NCBI GenBank assembly: GCA_004173185.1
Contig: SEFZ01000022.1
Coordinates: 1 to 64,000, forward strand
Source of the DNA: Sphingomonadales bacterium
GTDB lineage: Bacteria; Pseudomonadota; Alphaproteobacteria; Sphingomonadales; Sphingomonadaceae
DNA length: 64,000 nt
Direction: 5' to 3'
Translations under genes and position numbers: made by a program
Part shown: one piece after another, positions 9,184-18,719 of the stretch
Position numbering within the stretch: position 1 is the stretch's first letter
Layout of the letters: the number at the start of each line of letters is the position of its first letter
Notes under the pieces: model-generated
What the model saw: only the letters and a program-made list of their open reading frames with translations
What the model was told of the DNA's origin: nothing
Database searches by the model: none

Positions 9184-9948
9184 GCCGGCACCGGCTCATT
9201 GAGCCGCCCCCGTTCGCTCCGCAAGGGCTTCGGATCGCCGCGATGGGCGAGAAACCAGGGTCGGGGCTTCGGCGCGCCGAAGGGTTCTTCGAGCCGGTTG
9301 CTGACGGCGTTATAGACCAGAAATGCATTGGCGCGCGGGAAGGGCGTGATGTTGCCGTTCGAGCCGTGCATCAGATTGCAGTCGAACAGGATCACGGTCC
9401 CCGGCTTGCCGGTCGGTGCGACGATGCCATGCCTGTGCGCCAGTTCGGCGAGGCTGTCTTCGTCGGGGACGCCATATTCCTGGCGTTTCAGCGAACTCAG
9501 ATAATGATCGTCGGGTGTCTCGCCGATGCAGGTGAGATAGGTGCGGTGTGATCCCGGTAGGACCATCAGCGGTCCATTGTGCGGGGTGTTTTCGGCGAGC
9601 AGGATCGACATCGACAGCGCGCGCATCCGCGGCATGCCATCCTCGACATGCCAGGTTTCGAAATCGCTGTGCCAGTAGAATTCCTTGCCGGTGAAGCCCG
9701 GTTTATAGTTGAGCCGCGACTGATGGATATAGACGTCGTCGCCAAGCAGGAACTTCGCGACGTCAGCGAGACGCGCATCGGCGGCGAGGCGCGCCATCAC
9801 CATATTCTGCCGGTGAATCTCGAAGATCGACCTTATTTCCTTTCCCTGCGGCTCGGTGACGATTGCTCCATTCGTTATGGACGACGGGATCCTGTCGCGG
9901 ACGCATCTCTGCTACCGCGGCATGGCGCGAGGGGTAGAGGTCAATCAT
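9180..9948 (-). pseudogene. ectD: ectoine 5-hydroxylase gene with internal out-of-frame deletion
   Basis: The N-terminal frame starts at ATG 9948 and reads MIDLYPSRHAAVAEMRPRQD then PVVHNEWSN, an evident EctD N terminus, but after Asn29 it continues into unrelated sequence. A second frame picks up immediately as AIVTEPQGKEIRSIFEIHR and runs intact to the C terminus. That part holds the iron ligands: the His and Asp of YWHSDFETWH, and the His of NLMHGSNGN. Compared with the roughly 300-residue family, about 50 residues (near 150 bases, 2 mod 3) are missing at about 9861-9868. A shortened ORF could start at 9803 (207 residues), but it would lack the N-terminal part of the fold. Either real decay or an assembly error. 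Confidence 0.85.
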
Positions 9949-9970
9949 GGGTTATCCCTGTTTTCTATTT

Positions 9971-10384
9971 TCATTCGGCGAGAACGGTCGTGCGCAGAAC
10001 GTCCTCATCGGCGGGATAGGCGCCGGTTTCGTCATGCACTTCCTTGCCGGTAACCGGCGGGTTGAAGGCGCAGGCGGTCAGGATGTCGGTCTCGGGGCGC
10101 ACGATATGGCGGTCATTGTCGTTGAGCGCATACATCACGCCGGGCTCGAGCTTGTGAATCTCGCCGGTGGCGAGATCTTCGATGGTGCCCTTGCCCTTCA
10201 GCACGAAAACCGATTCCAGATGGTTCTGGTAGTGCATCTTCAATTCGGTGCCGGCGAACATCGTGGTGATGTGAAAGGAAAAGCCCATTCCATCATCCTT
10301 GAGCAGCATGCGGGCGCTGGCCCAGCCGTCCGAGCGGACGTTGCGGTCGGTCTTGCGGATGTCGTTGAGGTTGCGAATGATCAT
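9971..10384 (-). CDS. ectC: L-ectoine synthase
   Basis: This 137-residue cupin closes N-gamma-acetyl-2,4-diaminobutyrate to ectoine. Family length is about 130. The residues known from EctC structures to bind iron are present at the expected positions: Glu57 ([13 protein letters not shown]), Tyr85 ([10 protein letters not shown]) and His93 ([10 protein letters not shown]). It lies between the broken ectB and broken ectD genes but is itself intact, including start and stop. It acts in the cytoplasm as a small soluble enzyme. Confidence 0.95.
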   Translation of the reverse strand: MIIRNLNDIRKTDRNVRSDGWASARMLLKDDGMGFSFHITTMFAGTELKMHYQNHLESVFVLKGKGTIEDLATGEIHKLEPGVMYALNDNDRHIVRPETDILTACAFNPPVTGKEVHDETGAYPADEDVLRTTVLAE

Positions 10385-10399
10385 TATGTGTCTCCTGAG

Positions 10400-12202
<1,803 letters not shown>

Positions 12203-12317
12203 TGACTCTTCATCCTGTTGCCGGTCAAATATTGTTCATCTCCTGAAGGATATTTTGGAGCGGCCGCGTTGCGACTCGCTGCTGGATGCCGTAAAATATA
12301 GCGTCCGCGACGATACG

Positions 12318-12374
12318 TTCAACCCATGCGACGAAATATACTTCAGCTAGTGAAACATAATTAAATGGGTTGAA
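12318..12374. promoter_or_regulatory. Nested inverted repeats between ectA and ectR (candidate EctR operator)
   Basis: TTCAACCCAT at 12318-12327 is matched by its exact inverse ATGGGTTGAA at 12365-12374. Almost concentric with it is TTCA-GCTAG-TGAA at 12342-12354. The element fills the AT-richer middle of the divergent ectA/ectR spacer. MarR regulators bind palindromes of this size, and EctR-type proteins are known to control ect operons, so autoregulation plus ect control is the natural reading. The binding itself is inferred. Confidence 0.5.
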
Positions 12375-12422
12375 ATGAAAAAACGGGTTTGTGCAGGCCG
12401 GGGGTCCGGCTAATAAATCCGG

Positions 12423-12911
12423 ATGGAATCCGAGATTGCCAACGCCACTTTGAAAGCGCTTCGGCGCGTCCTGCGGGCGACCGAAGGCGGCAGCCGCAAG
12501 CTCGCCGTGGCAACCGGTCTCACGCCTTCGCAAATGCTCGTCCTTCGCGAAATCGACGCACAGTCCGAGGGCACGCCCGGCGCCATCGCGCGGCAGCTGC
12601 AGTTCAGCCAGGCGACGATCACCGCCATCGTCGATCGTCTCGTTGCGCTGAACCTCGCGGCGCGAACGCGCAGCGATCGCGACAAACGTCAAATCCTCCT
12701 GAGTACGACCGCCGAGGGTCGCCGGCGGGTCGCTGAGGCGCCCGATATGTTGCAGGAAATCTTTACGGGTCGCTTTGGCGCCTTGCGGCCCTGGGAGCAG
12801 GCAATGATCCTCGCCAGCACCGAACGTCTGGCAGCCTTGTTGGGCGCCGCAGAGATGGACGCCGCGCCCTTGCTCGACAGCGGGGCCATCGACCGGGCCG
12901 CCCATGATTGA
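12423..12911 (+). CDS. ectR: MarR-family regulator of ectoine genes (EctR-type)
   Basis: This protein has 162 residues with the winged-helix core TPSQMLVLREIDAQSEGTPG through ARQLQFSQATITAIVDRLVA, followed by the wing ARTRSDRDKRQILLSTTAEG with the conserved Asp-Arg of MarR proteins. It is divergent from ectA across a 220-base spacer with an inverted repeat, as expected for an osmoresponsive EctR/CosR-type regulator. Its last bases overlap the start of the pirin-like gene by 8, so the two are co-expressed. Confidence 0.85.
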   Translation: MESEIANATLKALRRVLRATEGGSRKLAVATGLTPSQMLVLREIDAQSEGTPGAIARQLQFSQATITAIVDRLVALNLAARTRSDRDKRQILLSTTAEGRRRVAEAPDMLQEIFTGRFGALRPWEQAMILASTERLAALLGAAEMDAAPLLDSGAIDRAAHD

Positions 12912-13581
12912 ATACCGCCCCGCGGCGGAACTGGGCGAGACCCATCTCGCTTGGTTGCAGGCGCGGCACCACTTCTGCTTTGCCGGCTATCAGGATGTCG
13001 AGCGCCTCGAATGGGGGCGAACGCGCTATATCAATCACGATCGTCTCGCCGCAGACGCCGAACTGCAGCCAAGCTCCCACTTCGCAACTGAAATGCTGGT
13101 GATTGTCGAAGATGGCGAGATTTGGATCACGAGGCATTCAGGCCGCGACTTTGCCATCGGACGGGATCGGTTTGCCTATATAGCCGCCGGCACCGGTGCT
13201 GAATTTGGGATCTCCAACCGGTCGATAAGGCCAGCGTCCTTTACCACGATCGCCTTATCCAGTGTGGCGGACGAGCGTGCTGTCTTTCGTGAGGCGGCCG
13301 CACTGTCCGCCGTGCCAGATTGGCTGGCCAGTGGCACCGGCGACGATGTCGCGCATGTCCGTCTTCGCGCCGCCGCGCGTGTCAAATGGTTGAAGTTGTC
13401 GGGCGGGCAGGCCACTGATCTGCACCTCGCCAGCGAGTTCGCCTATATCATAGTGATGTCGGGAACGATCGACATCGCACATCATCGCATGTCGCGCCAC
13501 GACGGGCTGGCGATCCGAAACGAGGCCTGTCTAACGATCACAGCGAAGACTTCGGCGAGGGTGGTGCTGATCGAAGGGTAG
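12904..13581 (+). CDS. Pirin-like bicupin protein
   Basis: This 225-residue protein begins with the pirin motif ARHHFCFAGYQDVERLEWGR then TRYINHDRLA. Pirins normally carry HPH..E metal ligands after this block. Here the aligned stretch is PSSHFATEM, which keeps one His and the Glu but replaces the first His with Ser, so metal binding may be weakened. A second cupin half is recognisable only as a fold (WLKLSGGQATDLHLASEFAY). Pirins are nuclear cofactors or quercetinase-like enzymes elsewhere; the role here is unknown. Overlap with ectR suggests osmotic control. Confidence 0.75.
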   Translation: MIEYRPAAELGETHLAWLQARHHFCFAGYQDVERLEWGRTRYINHDRLAADAELQPSSHFATEMLVIVEDGEIWITRHSGRDFAIGRDRFAYIAAGTGAEFGISNRSIRPASFTTIALSSVADERAVFREAAALSAVPDWLASGTGDDVAHVRLRAAARVKWLKLSGGQATDLHLASEFAYIIVMSGTIDIAHHRMSRHDGLAIRNEACLTITAKTSARVVLIEG

Positions 13582-13680
13582 CACGCCGGTCTGTCCGCGA
13601 TTTATCGCTTCCTCGGTTTAGAGATGATGCGATCTCTAGCAGAAGTTATTGATGTTTACGCTGAGAGAGCGCGCGCGAAT

Positions 13681-14085
13681 CTAATGCCTCGCCGATGTCA
13701 GCTTTCCAAATTTCTCTACCGAAAGGGGATCGTCAGCAAACGGCCAGATTCGTCCATTCCGTGCCCACCTTATTTTGTAAGATGATTTGAAAGATGTCCG
13801 GAATCCGCCATTTCTAGAGAATGGCGCCTCCGACATAGATACCATCGCGTTCGAATCATTCGGAAATCCCGCGATGAAGTAAGGCGTGGTTCGCAACTCT
13901 GTCATCCCGGCGCGTCGTGCGCCCTCGACTGCAGCGGCGGCGAGTCTGGCAGACATGGCCGCTCCGCCGACATTGAAATGGAAAGGAAGATGCGGGTTAG
14001 CCCTGCTGGAAGGATGAAAGACATCTGAAGGAGGGCTGCCGCCCAGAGCCCCGGCAACCGGGCTCACGACGATGAGCAGTTCCAA
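13681..14085 (-). CDS. Hypothetical protein (doubtful)
   Basis: This is an open frame of 134 codons with no recognised domain. The middle part (AAMSARLAAAAVEGARRAGM, then TELRTTPYFIAGFPNDSNAM) has a plausible amino-acid mix, but the codon choice is less GC3-biased than in neighbouring genes and there is no clear ribosome-binding site. It lies head-to-head with the hypothetical gene that follows. It could equally be non-coding. Confidence 0.25.
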   Translation of the reverse strand: MELLIVVSPVAGALGGSPPSDVFHPSSRANPHLPFHFNVGGAAMSARLAAAAVEGARRAGMTELRTTPYFIAGFPNDSNAMVSMSEAPFSRNGGFRTSFKSSYKIRWARNGRIWPFADDPLSVEKFGKLTSARH

Positions 14086-14681
14086 TGCAATTTACGACAA
14101 TAGCCGACCCCCTAAATCCGACCAACAGGTCGGGTGAAGCGACAATGCTGCACACGGTCCTGAAGGGAAGTGTTCCGCTTCCCGCGGTGACGCGGGCCGA
14201 CCGCAAGATCATGCACCATGTCGCAACGCTCATGCACAGTTCGACCAGCAGCGGCCATGGATTGGCGGCCACCCTGCTGCCCGGCAATCTTTTCCTCAAG
14301 ACGCAAGCCGTCATTGTTCATGCGACCGCAAGCCAGTCGCCGCTCTTCCTCGGCGAGGCGGAGGTGGTCGCCATCGCGATGGGTTTCCCTGTCCTGTTGC
14401 TGCGGCGGTCGGCCGACGGATCAGCTCCCAACCTGACAGTCGATGTCGCCCTGCCCGGCCCCACCGACCTGAGCTGGTTTCTTGACTACCGCCTGTTCCG
14501 TACCCTCGCCGGCGACAGCTGGTTGGTGCCTTCCGGCAGCGGGCCGTCGATCCACCTGATGCGCCACGGGTTGTTTCTGTCGGAGCATGCGCCTTACTCG
14601 GACCACTGGGACTATGATGCAGGGCTGGATCGGGCGAGCGCATATTTAGCCTCGCACCGGATAGGAGGGTGGTCGTGGTGA
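14085..14681 (+). CDS. Hypothetical protein
   Basis: This 198-residue product is not recognised. It has no membrane helix or signal peptide. A central segment (AEVVAIAMGFPVLLLRRS) is hydrophobic but looks like a core strand-helix. The true start may be ATG 14145 (MLHTVLKGSVPLPAVTRADR), which is preceded by GGTGAAG. It overlaps the following gene, whose ribosome-binding site (AGGAGG at 14663-14668) lies inside this frame, so at least these two are translated together. Confidence 0.55.
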   Translation: MQFTTIADPLNPTNRSGEATMLHTVLKGSVPLPAVTRADRKIMHHVATLMHSSTSSGHGLAATLLPGNLFLKTQAVIVHATASQSPLFLGEAEVVAIAMGFPVLLLRRSADGSAPNLTVDVALPGPTDLSWFLDYRLFRTLAGDSWLVPSGSGPSIHLMRHGLFLSEHAPYSDHWDYDAGLDRASAYLASHRIGGWSW

Positions 14682-15295
14682 TGAAAAAGGCCCCTGCCCT
14701 CGGCAACCTCGATTTCGTGCCCATACCCGGCGGCGATGATCCGAACTTCATCTTTGGGGTGGTACGCCGACAGATCAAGGACGGTCCCATTCAGACCGTC
14801 TCGGCCTCGGTGCTGAGGCGCCTTTGTCCGGGCCGCAAGGTCGACGTTGCCGCGCCTTGGGCGCCAAGTTGCTACCGCTGGGATGTGCTGTTGCCACCGC
14901 TTGCGAGTGACGAATTCCTCGACCCGAAACGCCTCTGTGAGAAGTATGAAGAGCAGGCGTGCAACAAGCTCAAAGACCTCCTCGTGATGATTACGCTTCG
15001 CTTTCCCAATCCCGACCGGCTGCATCGAACTTGGGAGGATGTTCGCGAATTCGCGCACGAACGTCTGTGCCGGGAGCGCAACGTCGCCGTGATCGCTGCG
15101 ATGCATCTGCCAGTCGAAGTGGGCTCAACCAATCCGCCGCATATCCATCTGATGGCAATGGCCCGCGAGCTCCAATGCTTCGGCTTCGGTCCCTTTGTCC
15201 GCCCTTTTTCTGCCGATGCAGGCAAGGCGATGATCGCCGCTGAATGGGCAGATTGGCAGAAGCGGCGACACGGTACCGCCGTCGCCAGCGGATAA
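14675..15295 (+). CDS. Hypothetical protein with HxH motif, weakly MobA/MobL relaxase-like
   Basis: The product is 206 residues from GTG 14675 (GTG 14678 or ATG 14681 also fit the AGGAGG at 14663-14668). The C-terminal half reads RTWEDVREFAHERLCRERN, then VAVIAAMHLPVEVGSTNPPH-IHLMAMAREL. This resembles the NPHAH-type metal-binding strand and the following TTR segment of MobA/MobL relaxases, but the usual N-terminal catalytic tyrosine region is not evident. A relaxase-derived or HUH-like nuclease is a guess. It sits in an unknown cluster upstream of an antitoxin gene. Confidence 0.5.
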   Translation: MVMKKAPALGNLDFVPIPGGDDPNFIFGVVRRQIKDGPIQTVSASVLRRLCPGRKVDVAAPWAPSCYRWDVLLPPLASDEFLDPKRLCEKYEEQACNKLKDLLVMITLRFPNPDRLHRTWEDVREFAHERLCRERNVAVIAAMHLPVEVGSTNPPHIHLMAMARELQCFGFGPFVRPFSADAGKAMIAAEWADWQKRRHGTAVASG

Positions 15296-15430
15296 ACGGA
15301 CGTCTGCGACGCCGACGCTCCGGACATTGGCCGAAGTTTCCCCTCACAGAAAAAGCACCAGCGTTGGCTGGAACGAACAGATGAAAGCAGCGGCCGCCCA
15401 GCCGGAGCCGCTGCCAGGAATGGATTGACG

Positions 15431-15901
15431 ATGAAAAAATATATGACTGCGAAAGACCAAGCCATCGAGGCCGAAACCTTTGGGTTCGCGCGTATGGTCG
15501 CCCACATCGCGGGTCTGGAGCTCGATACCAGGCTGCCAATCCTGCCTCGGCAATTCGAACAATTTCTGATCGCGCCGGAGGCGCAGGTGATCGTCGTGCC
15601 CGCGACCCTGGCGAACGGACACAACCACCGGAAAGTCGAGGATGCGATGCGCATGTCACGCTGCGACGCGATCATGATCCAGATCGTCCCGCAAGCCGGC
15701 GGGCAGAGGAAGGTCATGTTCGAAATTGGGCGCGATGGCCTCGTCCCGGTCTGGTTCTCCGAATATTCCTCCCGTATCGTCGATGGCGATCTCTTTTTCC
15801 TGCCCGGCGTCGACCCGACAAGGGCCCCACTCTTCAAATTGACAAAGAAGGGTTTGATGTCCTCGAAAGATTTCGACGGGATGCGCTTCGATGAATATTG
15901 A
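15431..15901 (+). CDS. Hypothetical protein coupled to a ParS-like antitoxin gene
   Basis: This is a 156-residue soluble protein of unknown family, starting at ATG 15431 (a TTG two codons earlier is possible). Notable is the run APEAQVIVVPATLANGHNHR followed by KVEDAMRMSRCDAIMIQIVP, which looks like alternating strands and helices. Its end overlaps the antitoxin gene by 11 bases, a strong sign of translational coupling. If the downstream gene is a real antitoxin, this protein is a candidate partner, although it does not resemble the usual RES-domain toxin. Confidence 0.6.
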   Translation: MKKYMTAKDQAIEAETFGFARMVAHIAGLELDTRLPILPRQFEQFLIAPEAQVIVVPATLANGHNHRKVEDAMRMSRCDAIMIQIVPQAGGQRKVMFEIGRDGLVPVWFSEYSSRIVDGDLFFLPGVDPTRAPLFKLTKKGLMSSKDFDGMRFDEY

Positions 15902-16283
15902 TGCGACCTATACCGCGCTTCTCGCAGCAGGCGTTCGCAGCTTCTTTCGATTGGCCGAGGAATGGCAACTGAGCGAGGCTGAGCAGATCATCCTGCTTGG
16001 CCTACCGCCGAACTTCGAACTGGACCGATGGCGGCGCGGCGACATCGTCGCAGCGAACGGCGAAACGCTCGAGCGGATTTCCTATCTTCTCGGGATTTAC
16101 AAGGCGATCCACACGCTTCTGCCGGTTCCCGCGCGGGCAAACAGGTGGATGCGGGCGCCCAATTCCGCTCCGATGTTCGGCGGCACAAGTGCGCTCGATC
16201 GGATGCTCAGCGGCAACATCGCAGATCTGCGGAGCGTGCGCGCCTATCTCGATGCACAGCTTGGGAAAGGCGCGACTTGGTGA
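15891..16283 (+). CDS. MbcA/ParS/Xre-type antitoxin (DUF2384)
   Basis: This is a 130-residue protein whose C-terminal half is a clear DUF2384 toxin-binding domain: ERISYLLGIYKAIHTLLPVP, ANRWMRAPNSAPMFGGTSAL, DRMLSGNIADLRSVRAYLDA. The family neutralises RES-domain toxins (ParT, MbcT) that attack NAD+, ADP-ribosylate or phosphorylate targets. The N-terminal half is helical and may bind DNA. No RES gene follows. Instead it overlaps an unknown gene upstream and a 46-codon basic ORF downstream. Confidence 0.8.
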   Translation: MNIDATYTALLAAGVRSFFRLAEEWQLSEAEQIILLGLPPNFELDRWRRGDIVAANGETLERISYLLGIYKAIHTLLPVPARANRWMRAPNSAPMFGGTSALDRMLSGNIADLRSVRAYLDAQLGKGATW

Positions 16284-16420
16284 AGATACCGCCGCGCCGC
16301 CGGAAAACGGCCTATTCGTCGCTGCGCCGTATCGCCAAGCGGATTGGCGTGCATTTCACGGTCCGCCGATTGAACTCCGAAGAAGAAAAGCCGGTCCCGC
16401 CCGTCGATCCCGCTTCTTAA
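16280..16420 (+). CDS. Small basic hypothetical protein
   Basis: A GTG at 16280 overlaps the antitoxin stop (GTGA) and opens 46 codons ending at TAA 16418-16420. The product starts VKIPPRRRKTAYSSLRRIAK and continues RIGVHFTVRRLNSEEEK. It is strongly basic at the N terminus with a short acidic tail. The overlap supports translation, but there is no family recognition, so it remains tentative. Confidence 0.4.
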   Translation: MKIPPRRRKTAYSSLRRIAKRIGVHFTVRRLNSEEEKPVPPVDPAS

Positions 16421-16456
16421 GAATAGTCCTCCTTTGGCCAGCGATCGGCGCCAATT

Positions 16457-16863
16457 TTGAACTCCATTCGGTCCCGGCTGCTCGTTAGAATTGGCCGATT
16501 ACGGTCAGGCAGCTTCTGGGAAATGAATGCAAAAAGCCGCCATTCGGTCCACCAATCACGGCGATTATGCCTATGGGAGGCCCGCGCGAAATCGTCTCGC
16601 TCCGCTTTTTTTCTGATGGCATGGGCGTCGGCGAACTTGCCTCTGGATTTCCTCCTTCGCATCTATTTCACCCTCCGAACGGGCGTTTATTTTCCGGGCC
16701 TCGCGGCCGCCGCGGTCTTCTACTATCCCATATCTATCGCTGTTACGACACTGGCTGCGCGCGAAAAGCGTCTGACGCTTGCGCGCATGGCCCAGGCTAT
16801 CTAATCGGCGGGTCGATCCTCGCCTTTTTGGTTTGGGGCGGGCTCTACCATTTCAAGCTGTGA
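16457..16863 (+). pseudogene. Small membrane protein, apparently frameshifted
   Basis: The frame from ATG 16457 ends at TAA 16802-16804 after a hydrophobic helix (VYFPGLAAAAVFYYPISIAV) and a basic loop (TLAAREKRLTLARMAQA). In the neighbouring frame a second helix with a normal end follows at once (YLIGGSILAFLVWGGLYHFK, stop at 16861-16863). Joining them with a one-base shift near 16796-16800 would give a two-helix membrane protein with a basic loop. The N-terminal 60 codons are poorly protein-like, and the real start may be near 16616. Confidence 0.35.
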
Positions 16864-17143
16864 GGTCGACGCCCTATCCTGCGATCACGGAACGGTGGCA
16901 CAGCCTAGGATAATGAATGGAGGCAGTGCTGACCGGACTGGACGCCGAGGTTCTGGCAGATAAAACACGAGATCCAATTTTCGTTGCGCGGCAAGTGGTC
17001 GTTTCCGGACCGTCCGACTCTCGGCGCAGATCGGCAATAGCGGCCATATCGCCCGGCGCGAAGCAGCGACGTACAGTGTAAGCTATTGTTATATATAAGA
17101 GAGTCTTGGTTATCGGGCTGCTACACGAGAGTGACGAATCCAT

Positions 17144-18688
17144 TCAGGCCAGTTCGGGATGCCGTCTGTGCCAGGGCGTCTCACTTTCGATTGCGTTTGC
17201 CAGCGCGAGCACCGTCGCCTCTCCGAACATCGGCCCGACGATCATGAGGCCAATCGGCAATCCTTTCTTCGAAAATCCGCACGGTATCGAAATGGCGGGA
17301 AGCCCAAGAATGTTGAAGGGCGCGCAGTTTGAGCGCGGCATTGGATTTGCCGGCCGGGGATGATCTTCGGCCTGCGAGATTTCTGCCAAATCGCCGCTCA
17401 TCTTGCGCATGGTGGGAAGAATTATCGCATCGCAATCGCGAAAAATATCCTCTGACGCGCGCCGCAGGCGCTGCAGGCGCCAGTTGCTTTCGACGTAATC
17501 GATCACCTTGTCCGAACATGCGCGGCCGGATGTTTCGTCGACACGATCGAAGTTACGTTTTAGAACCTGGCGAAAGTGAAGCTGATAATCCGCTCTTTGT
17601 TGCTGGAAATATTCCTTGTGGAAAGCGCCGATCTCTGCCGCCGCCAAGTCACCGAACGCGCCGGTGTCGGGCAGCCGCACGTCGCCGAGCGAGCCCGTCA
17701 TCCTCTGTACAAGCGCCTCCGCCGCGCGCATTGCCGCCGCGATTTCGTCGTCGAGATGATCGTAGAAGGGCTCGCGGGCGACGCCCACGCGCAAGTTGTG
17801 AACCGGTTTGTCCAGGGCGGCGAGATAGTCCTCGAGCGGCGCGTCGAAGCTCGTCAGATCGTTTCGATCGTACCCCGCGATCGATTGGAGAATCAGCGCG
17901 GCGTCTCGCACAGTCCGGGCAATCGGTCCGCAGTGATCGAGCGACGGAACAAGCGGCACGATGCCGCGGATCGGGACAAGACCATAGCTTGGTTTGAGGC
18001 CGACAACGCTGCAGTAGGCAGCTGGCATACGGATCGATCCGCCCGTATCGGTGCCAAGAGCGAAGGGCGCGAATCCCGCTGAGACGGCCGCTGCCGAACC
18101 ACCCGACGACCCCCCTGCATCGCGGTCGAGGGCCCACGGATTATGTGTTGGACCGAAATAGCTCGACGCTGAGGTGCTCCCGCCAGCAAACTCGTGCATA
18201 TTCGTTTTGCCGAGCAAGATAGCGCCCGCTTTGCGCAAGCGCGCTGCCACCGGAGCGTCCTCTTCGGGCACCCGGTCATCGAATACCGCGCTGCCAGCGG
18301 TGGTGCGGACCCGGGCGGTGTCGATATTATCCTTCAGCAGGAACGGAACGCCGTGCAGAGGCCCTCGGAACCGGCCGGCCTCAGCTTCGCGGTCGCAAGC
18401 CGCGGCCTCGGCGCGCGCCTGCTCGTAAAGCGTCGTGATGAGCGCATTGACGCGCCCTTCGTGCTCGGAGATTTTCTGAAGCCCCGCCTCCAGCAAAATG
18501 GCGCTCGAAAGGGCTTTCCGCCTGATCATCTGCGCGGCGTCAGACGCTCCCAGATAGGCAAGCGAAGTTTTGGGCGGCGCCGGCGAGGCGAACGCTCGCG
18601 CCGAAGCCGGTTGCGCATGAACCACCGCTGAGAGTGCGATCGTTTTCGACAATAATTCGCGGCGGCTCAACTGCGACATCGGGTTCAC
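17144..18688 (-). CDS. Tat-exported amidase (amidase signature family)
   Basis: This 514-residue hydrolase begins with a twin-arginine signal ([20 protein letters not shown]), so it is predicted to be periplasmic. The amidase-signature triad is present with the right spacing: Lys119 (FLLKDNID), cis-Ser194 ([10 protein letters not shown]) and nucleophile Ser218 ([10 protein letters not shown]). It cleaves amide or possibly ester bonds of an unknown substrate. It lies 31 bases downstream of the sulfatase gene on the same strand, and with the hydrolase/NTF2 gene probably forms one operon led by operator O1. Export of both amidase and sulfatase suggests that an imported conjugate is trimmed in the periplasm. 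Confidence 0.88.
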   Translation of the reverse strand: MNPMSQLSRRELLSKTIALSAVVHAQPASARAFASPAPPKTSLAYLGASDAAQMIRRKALSSAILLEAGLQKISEHEGRVNALITTLYEQARAEAAACDREAEAGRFRGPLHGVPFLLKDNIDTARVRTTAGSAVFDDRVPEEDAPVAARLRKAGAILLGKTNMHEFAGGSTSASSYFGPTHNPWALDRDAGGSSGGSAAAVSAGFAPFALGTDTGGSIRMPAAYCSVVGLKPSYGLVPIRGIVPLVPSLDHCGPIARTVRDAALILQSIAGYDRNDLTSFDAPLEDYLAALDKPVHNLRVGVAREPFYDHLDDEIAAAMRAAEALVQRMTGSLGDVRLPDTGAFGDLAAAEIGAFHKEYFQQQRADYQLHFRQVLKRNFDRVDETSGRACSDKVIDYVESNWRLQRLRRASEDIFRDCDAIILPTMRKMSGDLAEISQAEDHPRPANPMPRSNCAPFNILGLPAISIPCGFSKKGLPIGLMIVGPMFGEATVLALANAIESETPWHRRHPELA

Positions 18689-18719
18689 CCTGATTGAGAT
18701 GGCTAAAAGCGGTGGACGT

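Noticed and set aside
9763..9803. Short EctD starting at 9803 as a normal functional gene
   Set aside because: The clear EctD N terminus at 9948 in another frame shows that this is the remainder of a damaged full-length gene, not an authentic start.
16417..16662. 81-codon minus-strand ORF
   Set aside because: It has a few natural-looking stretches but no ribosome-binding site or homolog I recognise, and it conflicts with the small membrane protein candidate.
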